A stretch of 33,984 bases of DNA from Prorocentrum cordatum (Eukaryota > Sar > Dinophyceae > Prorocentrales > Prorocentraceae). The stretch is taken from the NCBI GenBank assembly GCA_963575745.1, contig CAUYUJ010009503.1, positions 1 to 33,984 on the forward strand, written 5' to 3'. How positions within the stretch are numbered: the stretch's first letter is position 1; each line of letters begins with the position of its first letter. A program made the translations under genes and the position numbers. Positions 9,385 through 16,726 of the stretch are shown here, piece by piece. Under the pieces are notes generated by a model, which worked only from the letters and a program-made list of their open reading frames with translations, did no database searches and was not told where the DNA came from.

Positions 9385-9762
9385 TTACGAGCGGCGCGGG
9401 CGCCTCACTGACGGGGTGCGTGCGCCCCTGGACCTCGGTAACCCACGATGCCCCACACTGGCCGCTGTGTAGGACGACACCCTGTTAAGGGCCTGCATCG
9501 GGCTGTAATAGTCGGTGTCCAGGTACGCGTTAATCCGCTCCTCGTCATCGAGCCAGCACCCCTCGTCAAAGCTCTTGATGGACCCGTCAACAATGTTGTG
9601 GTAGGTGCCGATGGCCCTCCAGTAACTGGCGTGGGGAGCCTTCGACAGAGGTCTACCACCTGGATTGTTACGGAGGTGCTCCTCGACCGCAGCGCCGGTA
9701 AACGGGTTCACAGTCCAGGTCGGATCGGTAAGCCAGTTGGGGAAGTCGTCGCACGGTAACCA
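9385..9762 (-). CDS. C-terminal continuation of the accessory retroelement ORF
   Basis: After the TGA at 9763-9765 the same frame continues without a break for 125 codons to 9385. The residues following the stop (WLPCDDFPNWL) and further on (YWRAIGTYHNIVDG, DDEERINAYLDTDYYSP) look like ordinary acidic, aromatic-rich protein rather than random DNA. This suggests the 689-residue ORF was once about 815 residues long, and that the TGA is either a mutation (for example from CGA) or is recoded. I see no known domain in this part. Confidence 0.5.
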   Translation of the reverse strand, partial: WLPCDDFPNWLTDPTWTVNPFTGAAVEEHLRNNPGGRPLSKAPHASYWRAIGTYHNIVDGSIKSFDEGCWLDDEERINAYLDTDYYSPMQALNRVSSYTAASVGHRGLPRSRGARTPSVRRPRRS

Positions 9763-11832
9763 TCAAAACCAGCAGAGTTTCTCACGATGGTCGCTTTTAC
9801 GCTCGGTGATATGATCAGCAGGCCAATTGTCACGGTAAAGTGCCCTCATGGACCCCTGATCGTTAAGAGCGACATCTAAGATGGTCTGGTGCCAGTAGAC
9901 TGGAGGCCTGTTGATGCTGCCCTTTAACTCCTCGGCGCTCCTGACCTCGAGGTCCTCGATGAAGTAGTTGCGGTAATGCACCTGGAGCCCGTTCATGTAA
10001 CGGCAATAGAGCTTGGCAAGGTCAGGCGTCGCAAACCGAATTACGGTAACTCCAGTCGAGATGTAACCGTGCGGCCCATAAGTGTCTTCCACCAGATGCT
10101 TAACGGAGACCACGGTGGGGTTGCCGTGGGGCAGCATCCCTGCCCACGTTAAGAGAAGGCCGTTAAGCTGCTTCTCGTTCATCTCCGGCACCTTGTTGAC
10201 GTACACCTGCGTGTCCGGGCAACTGTGGACGTCAAACCACGATGAGTGAAGATCGTCAACGTGGAGTGGTGGCACGTATTCGTCGTCAAACAAGGACTGT
10301 ACGTGCCCAACTGCGTCAACCCACTCGTCGTGCTTGGCCAACTCTTTCTCCGTCAACTGAGATCTCCAGCTGCTCGGGCCCTTCAACACGGAGTAGCCGA
10401 TGAAACCGTAAGCGTGTTGGCCGTAGATGTCAACGAACACTTCATCGTAGTCGTTAAGCTCCCGCCCCGTGTTGCCCTGAATAGACCGACCGCCAGGGGT
10501 CGTTAACCCCGCCTTCGCCACATGCCCGACGAAGTTGCCCTCAAACCTGCGCCAGTTGTCGCGCGTCTTCATCGTTAATGCGACTACTTCCCTGGGGTCA
10601 GGTTCCGCCTTGTAGTTGACGTCGTGGTCCTCGCTCCTGTCGTTCACCATGGGCATGTGGCCGTTGACGTGGTACAGTGGGCGGTACACGGCCCTGGCAA
10701 TGTTCCGAGAGTATGCCGCAAGCTGGTCGTTCGTGCGGTTAACAGCTTGAGGCTGCGGTGGCGGAATGTGCTGGACCGATAACTTCTTGGGCTCCGGAGG
10801 CGGGGGCTTCATGCCGCTAACGCTGCTCGATGCACTTGACTCGCCAAGGCCCGGAGGAGGCGGCTTGGGCGCCCTCGCGTTCACAACAGGGGCAGGACCT
10901 TTTGGTGCTTCGTCACGTTGACTGCTCTGCGCACGATCTTCATCCATCTTCATGCCGATCTGCAGTAACTCTTCCAATTCCCGTTTACGCTCATGCATGG
11001 CCTTTGGTGCTTTCTTGTAAACAGGTTGCGGCACCGTTGACTGAGGGATCTTATTCGGCGACATGGACCGACCGAACCCTCCGGTCTTGGGTGTGGTGCC
11101 GGTAAGGTCCTGAGCCGGGGGCGCGCCCGAGGCCACGGACTCGGCCGCCGCGGTGACGGCAACGGGTGGCGCCTTGGCGATTGCTGCCGTTGGGGGCAGC
11201 TCAGGTAACGGCGGAGGCACCTGCGGGATGATGGTAACCGAGGAACTGATCGGGTCATTCAAGAACCTCTGTAAACCTTCAAGTCTCTCGGTAACTCCCA
11301 CCAACATGCGTAGTGCCGCATCCCGTTTGCCCTCGAAGTCCTGCAGGGGCGTGATGTTCTCGGTAAGGCGTCTGGCGGTGTTCAGGAAGTAACCAATGTT
11401 CTCGTTGATGCGCCTGTACTTGGTCGCATTCTCCGCCGTGTTAACCTCCGAGTCACGATTCTGGATGTTCAGCTCCGTAATCGTCGCCATCAGAGCGTTA
11501 ATCTCGTCTTGCGCCCTCTTGAGATTCTCGTTGACGTCGTCACTGGCGTGGATCAACGCAGCGTTCTGCCGCGTTAAGTCCTCGATCCTCTGCGCCATGT
11601 CATCGGCAGCCCTTTGCACTTCGTCAACGTGTTTGTCGTAGGCCCCGTGAAAGTTAATCGCCATGTTAGTGAGGGTCACGGTAAACGCGTGGGCAACGTT
11701 GACGATGTCGTCAACACGGCGGTTGAGGTTCTCACGCGTTACCGGTCCATCCCCAGGCGGGCTCTGGTCGACCACGGAGCCGTTGATGGTGAGGTTGACC
11801 TGATGAGTCGCCATGCTTTCGTTCACGCCCAA
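9763..11832 (-). CDS. Accessory retroelement protein: coiled coil plus RRM-like domain
   Basis: A 689-residue ORF placed after RNase H, in the position where a copia element normally ends. Residues about 64-190 are polar, helical and heptad-like (coiled coil). Residues about 200-365 are Pro/Ala/Lys-rich linker with several PPPP runs. Residues about 541-631 fit an RRM-type fold: TQVYVNKVP as the first strand, a helix around EKQLNGLLLTW, TVVSVKHLVED, then GVTVIRFATPDLAKLYCRYM followed by NG, as in the second half of RRMs, and a last strand NYFIEDLEV. I see no membrane segment or signal peptide, so a viral-envelope role is unlikely. Coiled coil plus RRM resembles the plan of LINE-1 ORF1p, an RNA-binding particle protein; that is analogy, not homology. 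The start is uncertain: 11832 is GTG or another in-frame codon, and MATHQ at residue 7 is an alternative. The frame continues beyond its TGA. Confidence 0.7.
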   Translation of the reverse strand: MGVNESMATHQVNLTINGSVVDQSPPGDGPVTRENLNRRVDDIVNVAHAFTVTLTNMAINFHGAYDKHVDEVQRAADDMAQRIEDLTRQNAALIHASDDVNENLKRAQDEINALMATITELNIQNRDSEVNTAENATKYRRINENIGYFLNTARRLTENITPLQDFEGKRDAALRMLVGVTERLEGLQRFLNDPISSSVTIIPQVPPPLPELPPTAAIAKAPPVAVTAAAESVASGAPPAQDLTGTTPKTGGFGRSMSPNKIPQSTVPQPVYKKAPKAMHERKRELEELLQIGMKMDEDRAQSSQRDEAPKGPAPVVNARAPKPPPPGLGESSASSSVSGMKPPPPEPKKLSVQHIPPPQPQAVNRTNDQLAAYSRNIARAVYRPLYHVNGHMPMVNDRSEDHDVNYKAEPDPREVVALTMKTRDNWRRFEGNFVGHVAKAGLTTPGGRSIQGNTGRELNDYDEVFVDIYGQHAYGFIGYSVLKGPSSWRSQLTEKELAKHDEWVDAVGHVQSLFDDEYVPPLHVDDLHSSWFDVHSCPDTQVYVNKVPEMNEKQLNGLLLTWAGMLPHGNPTVVSVKHLVEDTYGPHGYISTGVTVIRFATPDLAKLYCRYMNGLQVHYRNYFIEDLEVRSAEELKGSINRPPVYWHQTILDVALNDQGSMRALYRDNWPADHITERKSDHREKLCWF

Positions 11833-11901
11833 GAGTAAGAGGTAATGGGTGGAGATGGCTTTAATCGAGGCAGCTTGCTTGATAGAAATGAGCTGCGAGT
11901 G

Positions 11902-13731
11902 TCAACATTCGGTGGCCGGCGCAAGACCATGCCTACCTGTTAATGCACATTGATTCGTGTTTCGTAGGTGTGCGTTCATGCTCTCACGACTGACATACTT
12001 GGTTAATGCATCAGCTGTGTTCTCATGTGTTCCTACTTTCACAATACGGAGTACTCCCTCCTTTACCTTCTGCTGTAACCACAATTGACACACTTCAATA
12101 TGTCTCACTTTCCCCAAGCCTCGTCTGCTCGCAATGGCAATCGCAGCCGTGGCATCACTCTTCAGGGTGATCTCAACTTCCAAGTTAAAATCTCTCAGTA
12201 CTGCCTGAAGTCCTAGACCAACCGATCCTCCTTTTACAAGTCCATAATATTCTGCTTCCCCTGACGATAACGCAATCACACTTTGAGTTGTGCTCCAAGA
12301 CTTTATAATATGTTTACCCCACATCACTACTCCTCCACTCGTAGACTTCCTAGTTCGCTTACATCCTGCGTAATCCGTGTCAGTCCAAATCGTTAATTCT
12401 CGGGGCTGTTCCTGATATTGGTACACATAACTGCTTCTGCTGCGGTACTTTGAATACTTTCCTAGCTTGACCAGACCTTTCCAAGAACCCATTGTTGGCT
12501 TTGACATGGTTCTAGCAAGCTCCTTCACTGAATACTTTATGTCTGATCTGTCTTGAGCTAAATAATTCGCTCTGGCCGTCAATGCCTGATACCTCTTAGT
12601 CATGTTGGGCGAAAGTTCTACCTCATCTCCCTCTTCAACTGGAATACGCTCACCTGGTACTTCAGTCCTCACTTTTACTCCCTCTAGCTCAAGCTCTTTC
12701 ACAATTATCTCTGCGTGCCTTTGATCTGCCTCATATCTTAACCCTTCCTCAGTCCATTCTACTATCCTGTTAAGAATCCTGATCGCTTTCATGTCCTCCT
12801 TTCCTGGTCCAAGTCGTCCTCTCACTTTTACCTCAAACTCCTCCTTTATTTTATTTTCAAACCAATCGAGATCATGGCCACCTCCTAATAGCGTGAAGTC
12901 ATCCCCATGGACCGTCAACCATAAGGCTCGAATCTCATGTTTGAATACGCATGGCGACGCAACTCCACTCTTAAACCCAACCTCGATAGCAAAGTCCATG
13001 TAACACTCTTCCCAGTTGCTCGCTGCGTCCCTTGTTCCGTACATTGACTTTAATAGTTTTCCGCACATGCCTGGTTCATAATCCTCGTCTGGTAATCTGA
13101 TAAATATGTCTTTCTTTGCCGGAGCGTAAAAGTAAGCTCGTTTAGTGTCAATGAATGCCAACTTTAATCCTTTCTCGCGCTCGCCGTTCGTGAATCCAAC
13201 TCCGTCAGTAACTGCCATTGAAAAGAGCAGTTTCTGTGCCTCCAGTGGAGGTGTAGCCGCAAATATATTCTTTTCCTTGGAATTGTATTTAACCTGCTGG
13301 GCCACTAGCCTTGACCTGTGGTCTGGGCTTAACTCATCTCCTTTGTTAATGTCTATCCACCTGGTTCCGATGGGTGCCTTCCCCGTAACTTGCCAGCACA
13401 CTTCCTCTTCCACTTTCTCGTAAACTTTGTGTTTTCTGAATTGTTCCATTTCTTCTTGGCGTGCCTTTACAGTCAGTTTAGGATCAAGTTCGTTTCCAGT
13501 AACATCGTCCCAGGCTTGAGTTATCTCTCCATTTTCCTTGTGAACAACGTTGATCATATTCATGGGGAGAGGGTTAACTGCACCAATCCTTTCACACGCT
13601 GCACAGGTGCTGGGCGTCTTGAGCCAGCCCTCATGTTCACATGCACTGCATTTCCACTTGTGTGGAGCAATCTCGCCAACGGCCTCATACGTAAAGGTGG
13701 TGGAAGTGTTAACTGGTCCCTTCTTGAACAT
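11902..13731 (-). CDS. Reverse transcriptase-RNase H (copia type) with N-terminal zinc motif
   Basis: 609 residues from ATG at 13731. Residues 26-46 hold a W-K-C-x2-C...C-x2-C motif resembling a RanBP2-type or ribbon zinc finger. The copia RT domain follows (about 74-320), with GTRWIDINK, the first catalytic Asp in AFIDTKRAY (D195) and the VHGDDF box (D277, D278). RNase H covers about 446-580: TIWTDTDYAGC, SSGEAEYYG (E492/E494), LKSDATAAIA (D526), VRHIEV and HENTADALTKYV. All expected catalytic residues are present, so this segment looks intact. It synthesises element cDNA in the particle. A (GA)n tract at 13738-13753 lies directly upstream, where the frame of the preceding segment is lost. 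Ends at TGA/TAG-type stop before the accessory ORF, with a 69-nt gap. Confidence 0.93.
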   Translation of the reverse strand: MFKKGPVNTSTTFTYEAVGEIAPHKWKCSACEHEGWLKTPSTCAACERIGAVNPLPMNMINVVHKENGEITQAWDDVTGNELDPKLTVKARQEEMEQFRKHKVYEKVEEEVCWQVTGKAPIGTRWIDINKGDELSPDHRSRLVAQQVKYNSKEKNIFAATPPLEAQKLLFSMAVTDGVGFTNGEREKGLKLAFIDTKRAYFYAPAKKDIFIRLPDEDYEPGMCGKLLKSMYGTRDAASNWEECYMDFAIEVGFKSGVASPCVFKHEIRALWLTVHGDDFTLLGGGHDLDWFENKIKEEFEVKVRGRLGPGKEDMKAIRILNRIVEWTEEGLRYEADQRHAEIIVKELELEGVKVRTEVPGERIPVEEGDEVELSPNMTKRYQALTARANYLAQDRSDIKYSVKELARTMSKPTMGSWKGLVKLGKYSKYRSRSSYVYQYQEQPRELTIWTDTDYAGCKRTRKSTSGGVVMWGKHIIKSWSTTQSVIALSSGEAEYYGLVKGGSVGLGLQAVLRDFNLEVEITLKSDATAAIAIASRRGLGKVRHIEVCQLWLQQKVKEGVLRIVKVGTHENTADALTKYVSRESMNAHLRNTNQCALTGRHGLAPATEC

Positions 13732-13737
13732 TATCCG

Positions 13738-13753
13738 TCTCTCTCTCTCTCCC
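13738..13753 (-). repeat. (GA)n tract at a frame break in pol
   Basis: On the coding strand a GGGAGAGAGAGAGAGA run lies between two frames. The preceding frame is open through the tract but stops at TAA 13709-13711. The RT frame has a TAA just before the tract. The change must therefore occur in or next to the tract, and it equals the loss of one 2-nt unit. Confidence 0.75.
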
Positions 13754-13825
13754 TGTTATTTCGTTCACGGGCCTGTCCTCGATAACCTTCCCCGTGTCTA
13801 TGTCAATGGTAAGTCTCCTAATGCA

Positions 13826-14800
13826 TCAACTCCATTGTGGTCCATTTGGTCCTGGCAGCATCAATCTTTGAGTTCCATAATCCTTTCTCGTCCACGTTAA
13901 CTGGTGTTTGTGCTTTCTATCTTCGTTCACATATTCACATGCCCAGTTAGTCTCGCTTATCTGCATTTCACTTTGCTCCTCTTCGTCAACTTCCATGTTT
14001 GTTGCTTCTTCTTCTTTAAACGCACCCCCTTGGCGTCCGTCAATCTTCATTTGTCGCACAAGCCCTCTCAGTATCGCTCGGCACAATTTGTCTGGGTAAA
14101 CTTCTGATCTGTGAGTTCTTCCGCCACCAGTTAACTCCATGTGTCGATTTCGCCCTTTGCATCTCCAGCTTAACTCGCGACCTATGGCCGGACTGTTTGT
14201 CATGAACTTGGTCGGTTTCTTAATGAACATCTCTTCACCTTTGACCATTTGCTTTAAGTCGCAACAGCACAAATCTCCATTGTAGACTTTAACATCTTTG
14301 TTCCTGAGCAACCGTTGCACTGTTGAAGTACCCCAACTGGTCGCCCCCGCGGGGTGTTCAAATAGAAAGTATAAACCATTTCGCCGTTGAATTTCGCAAA
14401 GCTCCATTGCGAATGTCAAATGCTTGATCCCGTAATCCAATATTTGTTTTACTCGATCAGTGCCTAATCTTTTAAAGTTGAACGTCTGAAGTCTGCTGAA
14501 AGCTGCGCGCATGGGGCTCACCACCAGCAACAGGGCTGCCTTGGATTTGACAATCTTCTTCGCTTTCGCTCGCATAGCTGGCACGTTAAAGTCCCATGGG
14601 TTACCATGTTGATCACGCGTCGTCAAGTCCATCGCGAACCCTGGTGTCAGTCCCATTTTCTCTGCCATTCCTGTAACTCTCACCGGCGAATATGCCTCGG
14701 TCACGTGCGCCTGAGTTTCATGTTGACTAGCTCCATAAAGCTTGGTGGCTCTCCTCACCTCGTTCAATTGATGCACGACGTTCAATTCCCCGCTTGTCAA
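13826..14800 (-). CDS. Methyltransferase-like segment of pol (C5-MTase-like motifs)
   Basis: 324 residues between integrase and RT. Residues about 52-71 contain TPGFAMDLTT and GNPWDF. Residues 92-104 read LVVSPMRAAFSRL, and residues 144-156 read YFLFEHPAGATSW. The second and third blocks resemble motif IV (P-P-C-x-x-F-S) and motif VI (E-N-V) of cytosine-C5 methyltransferases; here the motif IV cysteine position is Arg and motif VI is EHP. From memory, dinoflagellate copia elements carry related segments, and methyltransferases captured by retrotransposons have been described in dinoflagellates. Activity is doubtful without the Cys. The frame is open upstream of the TGA at 14801-14803 to about 14980, and beyond the TGA at 13826-13828 to 13709, so this segment was longer. 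Role inferred: DNA modification or a structural remnant. Confidence 0.6.
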   Translation of the reverse strand: MTSGELNVVHQLNEVRRATKLYGASQHETQAHVTEAYSPVRVTGMAEKMGLTPGFAMDLTTRDQHGNPWDFNVPAMRAKAKKIVKSKAALLLVVSPMRAAFSRLQTFNFKRLGTDRVKQILDYGIKHLTFAMELCEIQRRNGLYFLFEHPAGATSWGTSTVQRLLRNKDVKVYNGDLCCCDLKQMVKGEEMFIKKPTKFMTNSPAIGRELSWRCKGRNRHMELTGGGRTHRSEVYPDKLCRAILRGLVRQMKIDGRQGGAFKEEEATNMEVDEEEQSEMQISETNWACEYVNEDRKHKHQLTWTRKDYGTQRLMLPGPNGPQWS

Positions 14801-14856
14801 TCATTCAACCAGCTCAGAGTTAAATCCCATCATGTTAAGCCCCGATCTGATATCGT

Positions 14857-15447
14857 TCACCTCCGACATTTCTTCATCTTGTTCTGGATTAAGTTGACGA
14901 TGTTGAGTTGCCTGTTGATCTTCTTCGTCATGATCACCCTCTGCTTTTCGTTTGATGGGTTCACTTGGGGGTCTTTCATTTCTTCATCTTCCACTTCAAA
15001 CTCGGTCCATCCGGTCCAGTAACCGTTAAAGGGGTTTCCCATGGCCCATGTTTGGTCATCTCCCTCTTCACCATACCAAGCGTCTTCGTGCTCATGTATT
15101 TCACCACTGTAAATCATGATGGCGTGGGTAAATCTTCTGGGCTTAAGTTTGTCCCAATTTACAGGACATCCACCATTGGTGGGAAAGGCTAACTCTTTTC
15201 TTGGTCGCCGGTGTTGACATATAACTTTGTTTCCTTTTACTACCCGCTCATCCTTTGCTTCCTCAACTTTAGCGCTCGGCGGAGGTGGCGCGTTGGTCCT
15301 CAATCTTTTCGCTTGACTTTCTAATTCTTGATTTTGATTTTCCGGCACACGGCTTTTACTTTCGAGTCTCAGTTGGGCAGATGCTAGCCTTGCCTGGATG
15401 TTTGGGCTCTCTTGTTTTTTAACCACTCGATAACCCGAGTCCTGCAA
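14857..15447 (-). CDS. Linker segment of pol between integrase and MTase-like domain
   Basis: This frame lies -1 to integrase and overlaps its last 64 nt. It is rich in Gln, Lys, Arg and Pro at first (residues about 10-65), then contains WDKLKPRRFTHAIMIY and an aromatic stretch NPFNGYWTGWTEF before an acidic end. No known domain is recognised. Continuity with integrase would need the -1 shift at the A_AAA_AAC site (15414-15420). Towards its end a second -1 change is needed, because the acidic sequence D-E-E-D-Q-Q and L-N-P-E-Q-D-E-E occurs in the frame that leads to the next segment. That change lies somewhere between about 14985 and 14857; a C5 run (14966-14970) is one candidate. Confidence 0.6.
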   Translation of the reverse strand: MQDSGYRVVKKQESPNIQARLASAQLRLESKSRVPENQNQELESQAKRLRTNAPPPPSAKVEEAKDERVVKGNKVICQHRRPRKELAFPTNGGCPVNWDKLKPRRFTHAIMIYSGEIHEHEDAWYGEEGDDQTWAMGNPFNGYWTGWTEFEVEDEEMKDPQVNPSNEKQRVIMTKKINRQLNIVNLIQNKMKKCRR

Positions 15448-16433
15448 TCAGCGTTATGTGGTTTGTGCTCTTTGTCTCCTCTAATGAGACATTTACATCC
15501 GTAACATCCCGGCGTCGGTCCCATGTTTAAATATTCATGCTTCTTTACAGCGATTCCTCGTGCAATAAGCGGCTTCGTCTCAGGTGCAGTTAACTCTTGC
15601 TCTGGTAAGTCCATGGGTACCATGATTCTAGACTGTAATTCCATTCCTGCCGTACTGGGGTCAGGCTGCCAAGGTAACCCCTTCATCTCGGTGATCTCGA
15701 CAATATTCCATCTTTCCGCCTCACTTCCTTTTCGCTTAAACTCGTGCGCCTTGATTGCCCCATTTGGTGTCCCAATAATCAACTCCTGACTCTTCTCGTT
15801 TATCCCCAAGAACACTCCACTTTCCCATCTCATTTCAAGCTTCTCGCGGCCCTTGTGTGCAGGCGTCTTTAAGTACATGACACATTCGCCAAATTCAGGA
15901 ATTTGCTCATTAAACTTTCTTCCCCTGCACCTCTCATGGGCTGTCTTCCCATCTGTATCTATCGTGAACTTGTTAATCAAAGAAGACGCATAGCTCACCA
16001 GCCACGGTATTATCAGGTGACTCTCCCCAAACTCAGTCTTATAGTTGGCATCCAAGGCACTCTTTAACGTTCTGACTTGACCCTGCACAGTTCTAACAGC
16101 CCTCTCGATCTCACCGTTGGCCTTTGAGTCACCTACTGGACTGACTTCAACACCCATGTCAAGGTCACACGACGCTTTAATTCTATTGGCCAGTGCCGTG
16201 ATTGCTGCTTCTCCATCGCTTTTGAGAATAACCTTCTTGTATCCGGTAAAGCTGATCATATCGCATCCCACCTTTACTGGGTATGAGTCCACTCCTTTTT
16301 TCATCAACACTCTGCTCCATGTTAATTTGGTCTCCCTGCAATGCATGACCAGAATTGGGTTGCCATTACTGGCACTTTCACCTTCTTCCTTTTTTCCTTT
16401 AAGCCACATGTAGTCCACTGAAATCACTGGCAC
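15384..16433 (-). CDS. Copia integrase core and C-terminal region
   Basis: 349 residues. The catalytic triad is visible as D7 (VISVDYMWL), D73 (ILKSDGEAA) and E110 in the NGEIERAV box that matches the NGxxE pattern of copia integrases; the D-E distance of 36 residues is normal. Residues around 180-215 hold KTAHERCRGRKFNEQIPEFG and the MYLKTPAHKGREKLEMRW/GVFLGI block typical of the copia integrase C-terminus. A further C-x2-C-like cluster (TPGCYGCKC) lies near residue 315. The protein inserts element cDNA into the genome. Upstream, the same frame continues through a TGA (16449-16451) into the zinc-binding domain. Downstream it ends at 15384, 30 nt after a slippery heptamer. Confidence 0.9.
   Translation of the reverse strand: MPVISVDYMWLKGKKEEGESASNGNPILVMHCRETKLTWSRVLMKKGVDSYPVKVGCDMISFTGYKKVILKSDGEAAITALANRIKASCDLDMGVEVSPVGDSKANGEIERAVRTVQGQVRTLKSALDANYKTEFGESHLIIPWLVSYASSLINKFTIDTDGKTAHERCRGRKFNEQIPEFGECVMYLKTPAHKGREKLEMRWESGVFLGINEKSQELIIGTPNGAIKAHEFKRKGSEAERWNIVEITEMKGLPWQPDPSTAGMELQSRIMVPMDLPEQELTAPETKPLIARGIAVKKHEYLNMGPTPGCYGCKCLIRGDKEHKPHNADCRTRVIEWLKNKRAQTSRQG
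15414..15420 (-). promoter_or_regulatory. Candidate -1 ribosomal frameshift site, A_AAA_AAC
   Basis: In the integrase frame the codons are TTA AAA AAC AAG, which contains A_AAA_AAC in the phase required for -1 slippage; this heptamer is used by several retroviruses. Slippage leads exactly into the next pol segment. The overlap of the two frames is only 64 nt. No convincing downstream stem was found by eye. A missing base in the six-A run would explain the same change. Confidence 0.45.
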
Positions 16434-16448
16434 GTTTCCGCTCCCTTC

Positions 16449-16712
16449 TCATTCGCGTCTGCGGTGATTGCGCCTGCGTGCTTTTCCTCTAACACAATGT
16501 GGGCACCAACTTCGGTAAGGTAAATGCGTCGTGTTATGCGTCTCAACTTCCTCCTTTGAGGGCCTCATGTCACAGTAAACTTTCTTCGGTAACTCCGCTT
16601 CATCGCTCACAAATGCATCTTCCACATCACTCAACTCACTCTCGTTGCCCCCACTTTCACTCCCTTCGTCTCCTTCGGTATTAAAGACGTTTAAGTTTTC
16701 GCTTGGTCTCAC
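16449..16712 (-). CDS. Integrase N-terminal zinc-binding domain (HHCC)
   Basis: 87 residues, acidic at first (GDEGSESGGNESELSD), then ETHNTTHLPYRSWCPHCVRG, a H-x3-H...C-x2-C zinc-binding motif of the pre-integrase domain in copia elements. It ends in a basic RRRNHRRRE and a TGA, after which the same frame reads straight into the integrase core with six codons between. In intact elements the two form one protein, so the TGA is a lesion or a recoded codon. The segment lies in the -1 frame relative to protease; its frame is open upstream to the slippery heptamer at 16766-16772. Confidence 0.8.
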   Translation of the reverse strand: MRPSENLNVFNTEGDEGSESGGNESELSDVEDAFVSDEAELPKKVYCDMRPSKEEVETHNTTHLPYRSWCPHCVRGKARRRNHRRRE

Positions 16713-16726
16713 GGGTAATGGGGGGC

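Noticed and set aside
9763-11832. Envelope-like (sirevirus-type) function for the accessory ORF
   Set aside because: No signal peptide, membrane segment or fusion-peptide-like region is visible.
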